Below, one piece after another: positions 11,337-23,205 of a stretch of DNA of 64,000 nt. The stretch covers positions 13,614,564 to 13,678,563 of the forward strand of contig NC_031496.1 of the NCBI RefSeq assembly GCF_000237925.1. Reading direction: 5' to 3'. The translations under genes were made by a program, and so were the position numbers. The notes beneath the pieces are model-generated. The model did not search any database, had not been told where the DNA came from, and saw only the letters and a program-made list of their open reading frames with translations. This stretch comes from Schistosoma mansoni. Its lineage: Eukaryota > Platyhelminthes > Trematoda > Strigeidida > Schistosomatidae. Each line of letters starts with the position of its first letter. Position 1 is the first letter of the stretch.

Positions 11337-13489
11337 GTATGTGATTATGTATCGATAATAATAACAGTAATATTATTATTAGCATTAAATATAATGATTT
11401 AATACAATGATAAATAGAATTTTCAACTTATAATGTAAAGGTTTATGTAACTAGTTTTTGACATTTAATTACTGAACTACATCGTTTAATGAATTAAAAC
11501 CATCGATGTTGAATTGAATAATAGATACAGTTTAATTATACACAAGCTAATCGAGATATAATATTCTAACTAACCATGAGAATGATTGATATATATATAT
11601 CCTTGACAACGTTTATCTATCGCATACTGATTAATCATTACTTAATTTGATAACAAGGTTATATTAACAACAAAAAAAATCAATACTTTATTGATTTAAA
11701 TTTGATTGGTATAGATGAATGATTACTAATTTAGTTTATTGATTTTTATGGAAATGATTGTATTTTCTTTTTAAATTTAAAACTTTCAAATATAAATTCA
11801 ATAATCAGTTATTTTAAATGTACAAAACTAAGATATATAAATAAAATTTCTACAATTGATTGAAATCAATTCCGTTTTACAAGATTCTACGAAGTAATAT
11901 GAATTGATCATTGTCAGTTGTAAGTTATAAGCAAACGAATTATTGATTCTTTTCTGAAATTTGAACTAATGACTGGTATCACATGACTTTTTCATGTAGA
12001 ATCAATATTTGGAGACTTTGGATGATATGGCTTAAAAGTTGTTGCAATAGTGCAGTTGAATTCACTCTTTATCCTATCTCAGGTGTTAAGTTTTAAAATT
12101 ATTTCGTACTTTCTATTCTGCGAATTCATTCTCTTATCCCAAACCATATCATCTATGTTGAATCTATCCTTCTGTCATCAATACTGTCACTAGTTCTACC
12201 ATTCTTTCTAATAAATCCATCCCTCTGTGGTATAGCAAGTTGGACGGATGCATATATGTCCCGGATTCTACCCTGTGTATAGCTGACTCGTCGATCCCTT
12301 TTTCTGTGTACTTATATATAAAAACCCAGCACCATCATTTGACCATTTTAAATTTCATGTACTATATCTAAGGTTATTTTTATCTGAATCAAACTCTAGA
12401 GCTAACTAATACACTTACAAGCAAACGTCACTTTCCTTATAAGCAAAATGTTTGCGAACTTTAATACCTCGTAAATGAAACTCATTAAAAAATCAAATCA
12501 AAGATATATCTCACTAACAAGTTATTCAGATTGTTGACGAACTTCTTAAGTTTTATTGTCTAGATGGAATTAGCAATTATATCAAAGCTATCGATGAATC
12601 ATTTGTGTTAGGAAACTAATCACTTCTATGATTGAACGAGCCAATCGAATTACTTTTGTAAGTAATCATTTACTTGGTTACAAAGTCGACAAAACTCATA
12701 ATCAGACACTGTTGATATACCACTCAAATATCTAATCATTCTTCAAATTATATCGACTTGTAACCAGTGTTACTTTTAAATTATCGGGAGTAGCTTACCT
12801 TGCAGATTTCTCATTTACTGTGCATAATATTGTTCAACTTTTAGAACTTGAAGACAAGTTTTCCACCAAATGTTTCACATAGTTCTATGAAATGATATCT
12901 ATATGGGAAATAAATTCCCAAATAAATTATCCTCTTACTGTATTTAAACTTAAGATTTATCTATCTTCAATTTGACATTACATAGAGTTTAGTAAAGGTG
13001 AAAACGGTCCTCAAAACAACACGGTTTAAATTAAGGGAATCTAATAGCTGTAGTGATCTGAATACTTGTTTCATATTAGGTGTTGAACAAAAAGTGGTCT
13101 CTTGAACAGTTAAATAGACGACTTACAGTTATCATACCCAAAGGGTTGTCATTTATGCAAATGTTAGCCCTTTGGAAACTAAATAATAATCCATTATGAT
13201 AACTCAGTATTATAGAGATGTTCATAAGTTCTGTTCTCGTTAGTAAACATAAACACTAATTTACAACTCTGAAAGACAGTTTAATCACTGAAGAAATTTA
13301 CCAAAAGCTAAAAGAAATTTAAATCAGTGTATTATAGCTCTTTAATTTATTATTGCAGTCGTTATATGCTCTGAAGATTATATTATTTTTCAAACGAATG
13401 TAAAAGCATAATATCAGTTCCTGACTAAAACCACCTCAGTCTCTTGACATTTTTTCAAACTATACGAATTGTATGAAACAGAGATGAAT

Positions 13490-13752
13490 GATGGCTATCA
13501 GTGGAATCATAAATAAGTCTCAAATAGAACGAAACGAGCATCCTGGATTCCATTGCTAGCCATCATCTTTCTTTAAAGTGCTTGTGACTTAATAACAATA
13601 TGGAAAAAATCCACATAGAATACACATATAACAGAAAAGACTAATCAATTGCGGTCATAAACATCAATGGGAATATCCAAACAACTAATAAAAAAATGGA
13701 TTAAAATAAGAGGATCAATGAGAGGATACAAACAAACAATACTAAGTGAATA
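13490..13752 (+). mobile_element. Sm-alpha-type SINE, degenerate
   Basis: It starts in the ATGGCTATCAG segment before the tRNA-like head but then jumps directly to the second half of the hammerhead (AGTCTCAAATAGAACGAAACGAG). So the tRNA head and CTGACGA are deleted. It continues through the tail into the leader (AAGACTAATCAATTGCGGTC). A short leader segment (GGATACAAACAAACAATACTAAGTG) is repeated near its end. Confidence 0.6.
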
Positions 13753-14050
13753 TGAGGATCAAAACTACTTGAGCTGGAAGAAATATCTTTAATTAAAACA
13801 ACAGGTGTATTTTCACATACACTTATTGTATAGATAAGTATTCTTCAAAGAATGAAAAATTAATGATACCATTCATCATTGAACTTAGAGTAACATAATA
13901 ATCATATCAATTATTAAATAATATTCAATCATAAAATGATTGACTGAAAATTTCATCCTTTTTCTAATTCATAAATTAATGGACATAATTTTAAGTAAGA
14001 AATGAACAATTTTTTATCAGAAGGGGGTTTTGTGGAGATTTTAGTAACTT

Positions 14051-14144
14051 TATATAGTTGAAATCATGAGTCCATTGAAGCGAAACCATCGTAGAAAACC
14101 TGGAAGCACTGGACGGCCGTTTCGTCTTATTGTGGGACTCCTCA
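14051..14144 (-). mobile_element. Type-B SINE fragment, truncated in the ribozyme
   Basis: On the minus strand it begins at TGAGGAGTCCC, that is, one base into the CTGAGGA ribozyme core, and runs to the SINE end. Everything upstream, including the tRNA-like head, is missing. Confidence 0.65.
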
Positions 14145-14717
14145 ACGATATTACTAATTAGGATGGTTTAACCACATGTTTCATTTTTGAATAATAATCT
14201 CTAAGGTAAAAAAAATAATTAATGATTGTGTTCTATTTATTTCTTGTTTAAAATTTTATTTAAGAAATACAATAGACTCTAGTTGACAGTATCCATTTTA
14301 GTGGACAATTTGAAGTGACTAACAGTTTAAGGACTTAGCCAATGAATTGGAAGTTTCTCTAGCAGAGATTTTGATTATTTTTCAACGAAGCCATTTGATT
14401 TTTAATGGTATGTCAGTTGATATTAGCCAATAATTAAAAATCACCCTCGGACTATGCTAGGATCTACCGTAAAGTAATTTGACTTTCAAATCATTGTTTA
14501 AAAATTCATCTTCATTAAGACTATCTCAGTATGTCACGGAAATATTCCGTATCTTACAATTTTAAAGTAGCAATGAAAATCATTTAATCCAGGCATTCCG
14601 AACTTATGTACAACAACAAAGATTAATTTTACCATATATAAAAAAGTTTAAGAAAGAATTAATAATATTAATACTATAAACTGTTTTTCTAATTCATTAT
14701 CATCTTATTTATTTCAG

Positions 14718-14758
14718 CTGAATCGAAAGGGAATATGGATGGGGATAAATATCAAACA
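14718..14758 (+). CDS. Protocadherin-like receptor, 41-nt exon (cytoplasmic)
   Basis: The exon lies between TTATTTCAG and GTAAGT. It completes the split codon G|CT left by the previous exon and adds 13 residues (AESKGNMDGDKYQT, counting the split Ala). Phase 1 in and phase 0 out fits both neighbours, which is the main support for so short an exon. It encodes the juxtamembrane cytoplasmic segment. Confidence 0.75.
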
Positions 14759-15765
14759 GTAAGTTAATCCTGCAATAGTAACCGTCATTAGAGCTATATA
14801 TGTAAAGGATTTTTTCACAGCGTACACCTCAGTAATTATATCCTTGAGATGTTAAGTGGTGTATTTTGAAAAGTAACTGGCACTTGAACCTAGAATATTC
14901 ATAATTTGTCATGTGTAAGAACTGTCACTCGGGTTCATTTACTTTCCAGTGTTGATATTCACACTGAGACTCAAACCTAGTACCATTCGCATTAAGCACC
15001 AGTGTGTTATCTATTTGTCTGCTGAATCACGGTAGCTACTAGTTTGTTCGATGCTCATGAAATTTATGATTTTTTATAAAGGCATATATTTTCTGCTTAT
15101 TTATATTCAAGACCATATTTGATCGGTCTACAATTTCAGATAAACTCCTTGAGCGGATGTCTTAATACTGATACAACAGGGAACTATAAACCTCTTGTTA
15201 ATAAATATCACAATGTATATCATTCTTTTAATATTTTAACACATTTCATAATTTCAATAAGGTTCGCAAGACTATTTTCCCAAATGAAACCATTTAACAG
15301 TATGAAGGAAATAATTTTTTATTCATTGAACTTCAATGAGAATTACGACTGGACAAAACTTGAAAGAATAAAGTGATAAGATTAAAAAGATATAAAAACC
15401 CAAATGTTTTGCACTTGTATTGTATCCTATAACTTATTTAAACAAATAAATATTAGTACAAATGAACACCGAAACAAATATCTACCTCCAGTAAATTCAT
15501 AAAAAGTAACTAGTCACATTGAAGTGTCGATAGATTTTAATACCTTCAGTTTTGTTTGATCAAAGATAAAATATTAATCATTGAGTCGAAAACCAACTGC
15601 TCATATTTACAATCTAAGGTCACTTCTATGTATATAGTGTCATTTTAAAACTTCACGATAATTGTGGACATCCATATTCACTCTCTTTCACGCTGACTTC
15701 AAAGATGATGAACACACATTATTCTATAATTTACGTTTAAATATCTATATTTATATTCCATATAG
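14759..15765 (+). other. Protocadherin intron
   Basis: Runs from GTAAGT to TTCCATATAG. Contains a degenerate antisense tRNA-like head at about 14948-15050 and otherwise nothing that I recognise. Confidence 0.65.
14948..15050 (-). repeat. Degenerate Sm-alpha tRNA-like head
   Basis: The plus strand shows GTTGATATTCACACTGAGAC, then TCAAACCTAGTACC, and a decayed box A region. This matches the antisense box B to box A interval of the Sm-alpha SINE without its ribozyme. Confidence 0.5.
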
Positions 15766-16243
15766 ATGGTTGGTATGACTATTCGTTCAAATGACACAAC
15801 AATGCAAGATATCTATAACAAAAGTGGTTCACAGGTTGGACAACCATTACATGAAATAGTGAATAATTCTCATTCAACATTCTCAACAAAAACTGTAACA
15901 CCACATCCTGTTGAAGAATTTAACTGTTCACCAATAAGTACCATGTTATTTGATACACATCATCAATCATTAGTTGGAAATAATTTTTTTCGTACTCTAC
16001 CAATTTCTTCATCAACTCCAACAGTAATAATATCATCAACACCAGCTGTAGCGTTAAATACTGGAGAAGTAGCGTTAATTCATCATGATTCTATACCCAT
16101 AAATAATCGAAATAATAAAACTACAACTAATATTAACAATGTATGCAATACAGAACAATTGCAATCAATTTATAAAGGACAGAACAGTGAACTTTATGGA
16201 TATGTTGATCCACAACCACGAAGGAAAAATATCATATTACAAG
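15766..16243 (+). CDS. Protocadherin-like receptor, cytoplasmic exon
   Basis: Bounded by TTCCATATAG|ATG and TTACAAG|GTAATT. It encodes 159 residues plus one base, phase 0 in and phase 1 out. The sequence is polar, rich in Ser, Thr and Asn, with no domain that I recognise. It opens MVGMTIRSNDTTMQDIYNK and ends with DPQPRRKNIILQ. It continues the intracellular tail of the receptor. The internal ATG at the exon start is not the gene's start, because the phases join to 14718-14758. Confidence 0.8.
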
Positions 16244-18256
16244 GTAATTTATTTATATGAAAATAAATGTCTTCTTAGATTATTCTTGACTGAAGTACAT
16301 TTCAATTTTTTTGAAAGATTACAAATTTTACTGCAGAGAAAACACCTTATATCCAAGTATATATGATTACAGTGTTCAAAAAAGTTTGAAATTGATGATT
16401 GACATTTTCAATTTGTACTTCTGGACTTTTTTTGATGGCTGGATTCAGTCAGTAGGATGTACTGAACCCGTATTGTGTGCTAGTTGTTGAGGGATATATA
16501 CAATCTAAAGGGGATTGGTTCTCTCTGTGGAGTTTTAATCCATTTTACAACCAGAGATGCTACCACTGAGTTATTCAGACAAAAGCTGACCTCTTATAGG
16601 ACTGAAATATTTACACTGATTGGTAGCCAATGTTGTTCGTCTAGTTTTACGTGAACAACAGTTTGTACACATGAATATAAAATGATAGTCCATTCATCTA
16701 AAATAAGAATATAAAAGGAAAAATATGAGTGGATAAACCTGAAAGTAAAATAAATCCTGTTGAAACATTTAAATACATCCGTCACGTTGTTCACCAAATA
16801 AAGTGTGAGAAAATTTAACTGATTTAAACTTTACACACTGGCATCCCAGTAGTTTTGAATATCTTATCACCACAGTCTCAAGACTCTGTGGATATCGCTT
16901 CTTCGAAAAATAAGTAGCTATTACAAGTTAATACACATATTTTAGTGGCCCTGTATCTGACTCCAGGTTGATTGTTTCTGATTGTTATTGAAATAAACAT
17001 GTCGCCAGTCCTTGCACACAATTATCTACTTAAATCGCACTGGTGAAGAATGGAATTAAATAAGTCAAATACGAAAATGGATTTTTGAATACGTATATTT
17101 TGTGCAATCGTCGATCGGAAAGCGAAACAAAATACGACGCGCAATGGAGACGGCGTGTGAGCCAGCTCACTTTAATTAAGCGTTACTCAATATTTAGTCA
17201 GAAAAAAATAAGTTGCAGACATATGATGAGTAAGATAAGAAATGCACACACACGCTTACATAAAAACAATCAAGGTTGAAAAGTGAATAATTAACAAGGT
17301 CAAAATGTGACTCAAGAAGAATGAATAAATCGGCCTGTCCGGAAGCCAGAATACGCTACATGGGCTTGACATGGCGACCGACACTACAATTGACCGGTAA
17401 GAAAAAGAAAACCCACATGGATTAAATTAACTGTAGATACAAAAAACTCTATTTCAGATTTTAATGATGGTGAAACACAATTAATGGAAAAAAACACAAT
17501 GTTAAATGAAGAACGTTAATAGGAAATAATAGTCTTAAAACTTAGCACTAAATGTTAGTGAAGTAAATTGTGTTTAAAATTAATTTTACTTCTGAGGATA
17601 TAAGTGATCAATCTTTATTATATTTACTAGACGAATCAGTTAAGATGTAATACCTCAATAGGCATAAAACAAATCACACTATTCAATCTGTCAGATATAT
17701 ACACCCGGTTGTATAACACTGTGCAATGCTGTCGTTCGTGATCTAAAATTTTTTTGATATAACACTAAAACATTAAAGAATTGATCACAAGTTTGAACTA
17801 CTTTTTTACCTGTTGATGTTACAGCAGTTATCCAAAAAAAGAGGAAATCCATAATCAGGTGCATCAATCAGATCATGACAACTGTTTTTTGAATCAACAT
17901 GTTTTTGTCAATTATCAAAAAAATGTTTTGAAATGTCATAGTACTCTTTATTCAATCTGATATCATTTTTTTAATGTAAGTCACCAAAAAAAAGGTACAC
18001 AATCGTATACTCGGTTATGGATATGGTGATAATATCCACGTTTATAATTAAAAAAGGATGAATTATGAATTTAAACATACAAATTAATAGCTACCAACTG
18101 AATACTCTTAACACTACGCCACTAACAATTACACAAAAAGCCCAAACACAGTCCTAGTACAATGATTGACAGTAACAACGATGAGGTTGTTTTTTTTCCA
18201 ACTGTTTTTTGTTAAAATAATTGAGTTTTTTAATACATTTTTTCACTTGTAAATAG
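16244..18256 (+). other. Protocadherin intron
   Basis: Runs from GTAATT to TTGTAAATAG. It holds an antisense tRNA-like repeat (16505-16582) and a patch with markedly higher GC and CpG at about 17080-17410 that contrasts with the surroundings. No exon was seen. Confidence 0.65.
16505..16582 (-). repeat. tRNA-headed SINE remnant (type C/E)
   Basis: The minus strand reads a box A-like segment (AACTCAGTGGTAGCATCTC) and a degenerate box B. It resembles the heads at 50406-50510 and 57472-57655. Confidence 0.4.
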
Positions 18257-19134
18257 GTAATACTTACCAAACGTTACAAACGAGACAACATCATAATTTA
18301 CAAAATATATCATCATTTAATAGAATCATAACTGCAGATTTTGCAAATACTAATAACAATAATAATTACATTATCAACAACAGCAATAATGATGCAATGA
18401 AAAGATCAATGCCTCAATATCATCATCAGTATAAAAATGGACAGTATACACCATTACTTGATATGAATAATCAAAGGCATATGTTGGAGCGCTTACATTT
18501 ATTACAAGCATCACAACCGAACTTATGTATAGGTTTTAAAGGTGACGGAGATGATGTTGTCGAGGATGATGAAGAGGAGGGTAACAGCAATGATATTGAA
18601 GGTAATATCAATAATAATAGTCTAATCGCAGATGAATGTCATTCCTTTGGTCATATTCACAAGAAAGAACCATTTACACGCCAAGAAAGAGCTTTTAGTT
18701 TGACTAATTTGATTCCACAAAAAGCAGAAATATTATCATTCAATGAATATAATAATAATAATAGTGACAATTCTGATGAACATCGAAATAACAATACTAC
18801 TAATCATACGAATGAATATCATAAATCGAAAAACTGCACGAAATATGAATCGTCTCCACTATCAATTAATAAACTGATACAGCATGGAGAAAGAGAACAA
18901 CATCGCCCGCAACATGAGCAAATAGTATTGATAAATAATAAAATAAATAGATTGAAGCAAAATACTACACCAACGACACTACCATCAACAAATACATCAA
19001 CATCGAATACAAACCAATGTATTACATCGAAATCCATTCAGTCAAAACATACAACAGATATTACAAAGAACCCAAACTCTATTACTACTAGTGGGAGTAA
19101 TAATAATTCTTACTGTACTGTTAGTTTTGTTTGA
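18257..19134 (+). CDS. Protocadherin-like receptor, last exon (Asn-rich cytoplasmic tail, stop)
   Basis: The acceptor TTGTAAATAG leaves phase 1, completing G|GT, and the frame runs 291 codons to TGA at 19132-19134. The tail is low in complexity: Asn and Ser runs built from AAT/AAC/ACA repeats, an acidic block (VVEDDEEEGNSNDIEG), and one ordered-looking motif, QERAFSLTNLIPQKAEIL. The whole cytoplasmic part of the receptor is about 480 residues. The Asn-rich runs probably reflect trinucleotide expansion in an AT-rich genome. The conserved-looking RAFSLTNL motif is the likeliest functional piece. No kinase or catalytic domain is present. Confidence 0.85.
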
Positions 19135-21040
19135 TAGTGCAAATAAGTGCATAGAGAAGAGACTAAACAATAAGGAAAAAAGGGATTGCAGAAATGAAGG
19201 AATGCAACAGGTTTATTTTTTTAGACACTACCGACCATTATCAACATTTTTGTTTGAAACGCTGATCAATAGATCCCTATCTTACATTTTATATAAATAT
19301 ATATATATGTCTCAGTGCATCGCCACTACTTTCATGTGTAAATAAAAGTGTGTGTATGTATGTTTGTGATTGCTTCCGTCGAGTGACGAAAAAGGGATGA
19401 GACTTTCTTTTTATTAATATTATAAACCCATCGGTGCAAGTAAATGCAAATAAGAGAATATATTTAATTATTTTACTTAGGGAATAACAACACTGAGGGT
19501 ATGTACATGAGCCGAATTCATCACTCCCCGCCCCACTTTCATATACCTCGATCACCAATTCTAAGAAAAGTTTTTTTTGTTTAAACATTGAGAAACCGAA
19601 AAACAAACATAAATATTGTCTCTGGGAAAAATTTGTAAATATGTCAGGCCAAAAACAAACAGTGGGAATATTAATTGAAATAATATTTTGGGGAACATTG
19701 AATAACCTCAACATTTTATAGAATTTGCGAAAAAAAGGATAACATTCAGATGAGAGCGAAAGGGTGTGTGTGAAACAGAAGAAATAAGCTAAAATTAAAT
19801 CTTTCAGTCTAGTCATTTTGTTGAGCTGATTTCTCTCTTCGTCTTCCTTTAATCAAAACAAACAAATAAATAGGGTGTACACACATACAAGAACGCTCTG
19901 TAAATGTAGTTATTCCAAATTTTCCCTCATTTGCCTCAAGTAAGAAACACTAAGCTATATATTTTATGAAAACTATACAAATCACAAAGAAATTCAAATA
20001 TAACAATGTACACACATTCAACACTTACTGAGCATGAATGTGCAAGACAAACATATGTCACCATCAATATGCATAATTGTATGGAAGCATATTCTTTTCT
20101 CCTTCCATGGGAATCCGTATGTATATATTAATAATTAGCAAGAAAACATATAGGCACCAACATCCGCACACCTGATCAAAACAGTAGGACAACAGGAAAA
20201 GTCGACATTTCTCTTTTAAAAAAATAACCCTAATGATTTTATTGATGGTAATGATGATGATGACAATAATCATGAAAATTACTATCACTGTTTACGAACT
20301 ATTCTTCTTATTATTATTACCATTATTAATAATACTTACCATTACTGTTGTCTTTATTATTGTTGTATCTATAACTTAGAATATGGTATAAGATATTTTC
20401 GACAAAACAAAAAAACAACACTAAAATGAAATTATACATATGTATATTTAATTTTATCATTTAAAATGATGTTTCACTCATTCTCCTTTTTATTTTATTA
20501 AATTAATGATGAATTATTCAGTTCGGTTTGTTAATTGTTTCTAATTTTCTAAATTTATTTAAAAATAAAAAAAATCAAATGGAGATATGTTGAAATAAAA
20601 CAAGAGAGAGTGAGAGAGAGGGGGGAGGGGGAGGAAAACGAGTACTAAATAAATACAAACATACAATAATAATAATAAAAAAGAGAAAACATAGTGTGAG
20701 TGAGAGTAAAAGAATAAAACATCTTTGTCCATTCATTTGCAAAATAAAAGCGAAACTAAAACAGAAAAAAAATATGATCTTTACAAGAAAAAAAATTGTT
20801 TTCTGAATATTTTCTCATTTATTATTTGTAAAGCATTCAGTTATATGATGTTGGAAAGGGAATTATGGTCAGTAATACAGAAATCTATGTATATATATAT
20901 ATATAAAGAAAACTAAATAAATAGAACCGGATGACACGATTATGAATAAGACTTAACAAAGAATGATTGTTTCAGTAAGTTATATAATACAGAAAAAATA
21001 TACGTGATATCAACATATATGACCATACGGTGTATTTTTG
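19135..21040. other. Protocadherin 3' UTR and intergenic space to the convergent syntaxin gene
   Basis: Candidate poly(A) signals (AATAAA) occur near 19340 and repeatedly after 20640, so the UTR end is uncertain. There is a GA/G-rich purine tract at 20603-20636 (GAGAGAGTGAGAGAGAGGGG). The two genes converge here. A 175-codon antisense open frame at 19289-19816 has no family resemblance. Confidence 0.5.
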
Positions 21041-21148
21041 TTACTGAGTTCGCTTCGGAGGATATTCAATCACCAAGATAATTATCACAATTAAAATAGC
21101 CACGATTAAAACGGCTACGAATATGCAACAACATCTTCGAGATCTTTG
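21041..21148 (-). CDS. Syntaxin-7/12-like Qa-SNARE, last exon (tail anchor)
   Basis: The exon starts after TTACTTGTAG and ends at TAA (21041-21043), 35 codons plus stop. It encodes a basic, cysteine-rich juxtamembrane segment QRSRRCCC and then a hydrophobic helix of about 20 residues (IFVAVLIVAILIVIILVI). A short luminal end EYPPKRTQ follows. This is the C-terminal membrane anchor typical of syntaxins, placing the protein in an endosomal or similar membrane with its SNARE motif in the cytosol. Three cysteines directly before the helix are candidates for palmitoylation. The phase (0) matches the preceding exon. Confidence 0.88.
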   Translation of the reverse strand, partial: QRSRRCCCIFVAVLIVAILIVIIILVIEYPPKRTQ

Positions 21149-22644
21149 CTACAAGTAAACAAAAGACAGATGAACAATTATATTTAAAAAAAACGGTTGT
21201 TTATCATATATAATATTATTTTACGAAAAATCAATCAACTTTATTTTTTGATTGAGATCATGAACCGATTGACGTTAGGCTACCACTGAAAACATGGAAG
21301 CACTGGACGGCCGTTTCGTCCTATTGTGCTAGGTTATGGGTAAAACAAAACAAATGCAGTAAGCACTATAAAAGAACAGTTCATGTATCTGTGATACTTA
21401 GAACATATTATGGTTGGTTTGCTTTCAATTTCATTTCAACTAAACATCAATTTACTCTTTCTGAGTTCTGAAAAATTATATAGATTTATCAATAATTTTA
21501 AGATTGATGTTTCATTACAAATAAAAGATCAAAAAGGTGTAGTAAATCGATCACTTTTTGTAGAAGATACCACAAAAGATAGATTTAAATGAATGCTACC
21601 TGACTCTTATTATAGATAGTTGCCAGTTGCGACTACTTTGATAAAAAGATTGGAGTGTAAGGCAGAAAAACATTTACTAGAAAATGCCCACGTTATTTTC
21701 GTGATATATATATATATATAACAAGTTGATATCTGATCTATCGTGTCGCGTACAACCAGATTACCCTTTTGTTGTAAAATGAGTATGTTATTCTGATACT
21801 GTTTATACATATGAGGGGAATACAAACAAGCAGAGATATGTATAAATCTACCAAATAACAGACTTTCAGTCATAGTGTATGACGACCCAGACTGCTTAAG
21901 AGTTTTTATACCCATCTATATGTTGTTCACCGACTCTCCCTAAATCAGTAACATTACGCAGTATTTCTAAGGACTATTAACAATACTTTAAACCCTATGA
22001 TTCCTATCGTTTCAACTTGTCTGAAAACCAGCTATTTTACTCTATAAGAATGACCTAAACAATCATAAGACTGGTCATAGTCGTTTAGTGGTGTGTATCT
22101 TATAAGCGAAGTCTTTACTCGAGTTGAATTATTTTATTTTTGCGCTACTGCTTGTTCCTATAGTTTGTCAACCTTTTTGGATTCCTTGGATTGTCTTAAA
22201 ATCACTGAATTTCTTAACGGGAAATATCATAACTACAAGTTGTCAAATCATCAGTCTAAATGTATTTATATTCACAGTACCACAGTTTTAACATACGGAA
22301 AGTACCTGTTGTTAGTATTTCCTTCAATCTGAATAAATACTGTATTTCTATATTTGTGTGTGACTTTACTTAGAATATTACTGAACGTTTTATGATTATA
22401 TCTTCCGTAATATAACAAAACACAATTCAATAACCATGCACGAACTTGAGTACTTGAGAATCAATCATACCTATTGATTGGTAGTATTCTCCATGGTGAG
22501 TTTGACACTATCTATATGACTAAAACACAGATTTATAATACGCCTTTTAGAACTAATAATCCAGTTTTCAATATTTGACGAGGTTCTAAATAATAATGCC
22601 AAAATCTCTAAAAAATCTGACTATTATTTGTCTTTTCAACTTAC
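21149..22644 (-). other. Syntaxin intron
   Basis: Bounded on the minus strand by GTAAGT and TTACTTGTAG. Contains a type-B SINE fragment and an (AT)n run near 21710; no exon was seen. Confidence 0.7.
21251..21329 (-). mobile_element. Type-B SINE fragment, truncated in ribozyme stem II
   Basis: On the minus strand it begins at CACAATAGGACGAAACGG, in the loop of hammerhead stem II, and runs to the SINE end. The head and first half of the ribozyme are missing. Confidence 0.65.
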
Positions 22645-22800
22645 TCGTCGATTAGCAGCTTTTGCTAGCTCTGAATGACCAGACTGTTCATTAGCTAATG
22701 CTACTTCGATGTTGTCTTCAATTGAATCAATAGCACTGCGTTGTTCATATACTAATTCAGAAAGTTGATGAAAAATTGCATTTACATTCACAATATCTTC
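22645..22800 (-). CDS. Syntaxin-7/12-like Qa-SNARE, SNARE-motif exon
   Basis: Between TTACATTTTAG and GTAAGT this exon encodes 52 residues in phase 0. They form the SNARE coiled coil: EDIVNVNAIFHQLSELVYEQ followed by RSAIDSIEDNIEVALANEQS. The heptad hydrophobics are in place. The glutamine in YEQR sits where Qa-SNAREs have their ionic zero-layer Gln. The motif is closest in my memory to the syntaxin-7/12/13 (Pep12) group, which drives early-to-late endosome and lysosome fusion with partner Qb, Qc and R SNAREs. The exon joins in frame to the tail-anchor exon. Confidence 0.92.
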
Positions 22801-23019
22801 CTAAAATGTAAGATGTTTTTAGACTGAATAGTAGAAACATAAAAATATATTAAATAAAATTTAATAGTCTGATTAAGCACATCTATATAAATTTAGCGCA
22901 ATTGACAGCAATATTATCGTATCAGTCCGTGCACAGGATTCAGATTTGCCTACGGAGACTGATTAGTAACAGTGCTTAATATAAACAATGAGATTTAAAC
23001 CCTTAAATACAAATAAACA

Positions 23020-23205
23020 ACCGCTAATCAAGGTAGCTGTTACTTAGACTCAGTAGCTTAGTGTATAATGCATTGATATTTGAAGTGACAGGTACTAAGT
23101 TCGAGTCTTGGTATGAACATTAATAATAAGATACAGATACTCAGACGATGAGTTTCGAATAGGATAAAACACGCATCTTAAATTTCACTGATAGCCACTA
23201 TTAAA
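23020..23205 (+). mobile_element. Degenerate Sm-alpha-type SINE
   Basis: Box A (TAGCTTAGTGTATAATGC), box B (AAGTTCGAGTC), and ribozyme remnants (GACGATGAGTTTCGAATAGG, then ATAAAAC) are in the right order, ending at GATAGCCACTAT. The catalytic core is destroyed, so this is an old copy. Confidence 0.6.

Larger units (their letters stand above)
11337..14717 (+). other. Protocadherin intron with SINE remnants
   Basis: Bounded by GTATGT and TTATTTCAG. Apart from the two SINE fragments at 13490 and 14051, I see only AT-rich sequence. Confidence 0.7.

Noticed and set aside
19289-19816. 175-codon minus-strand open frame
   Set aside because: It is antisense to the protocadherin 3' UTR, Phe/Cys/Ser-rich, with no domain and no splice context. 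Likely chance.
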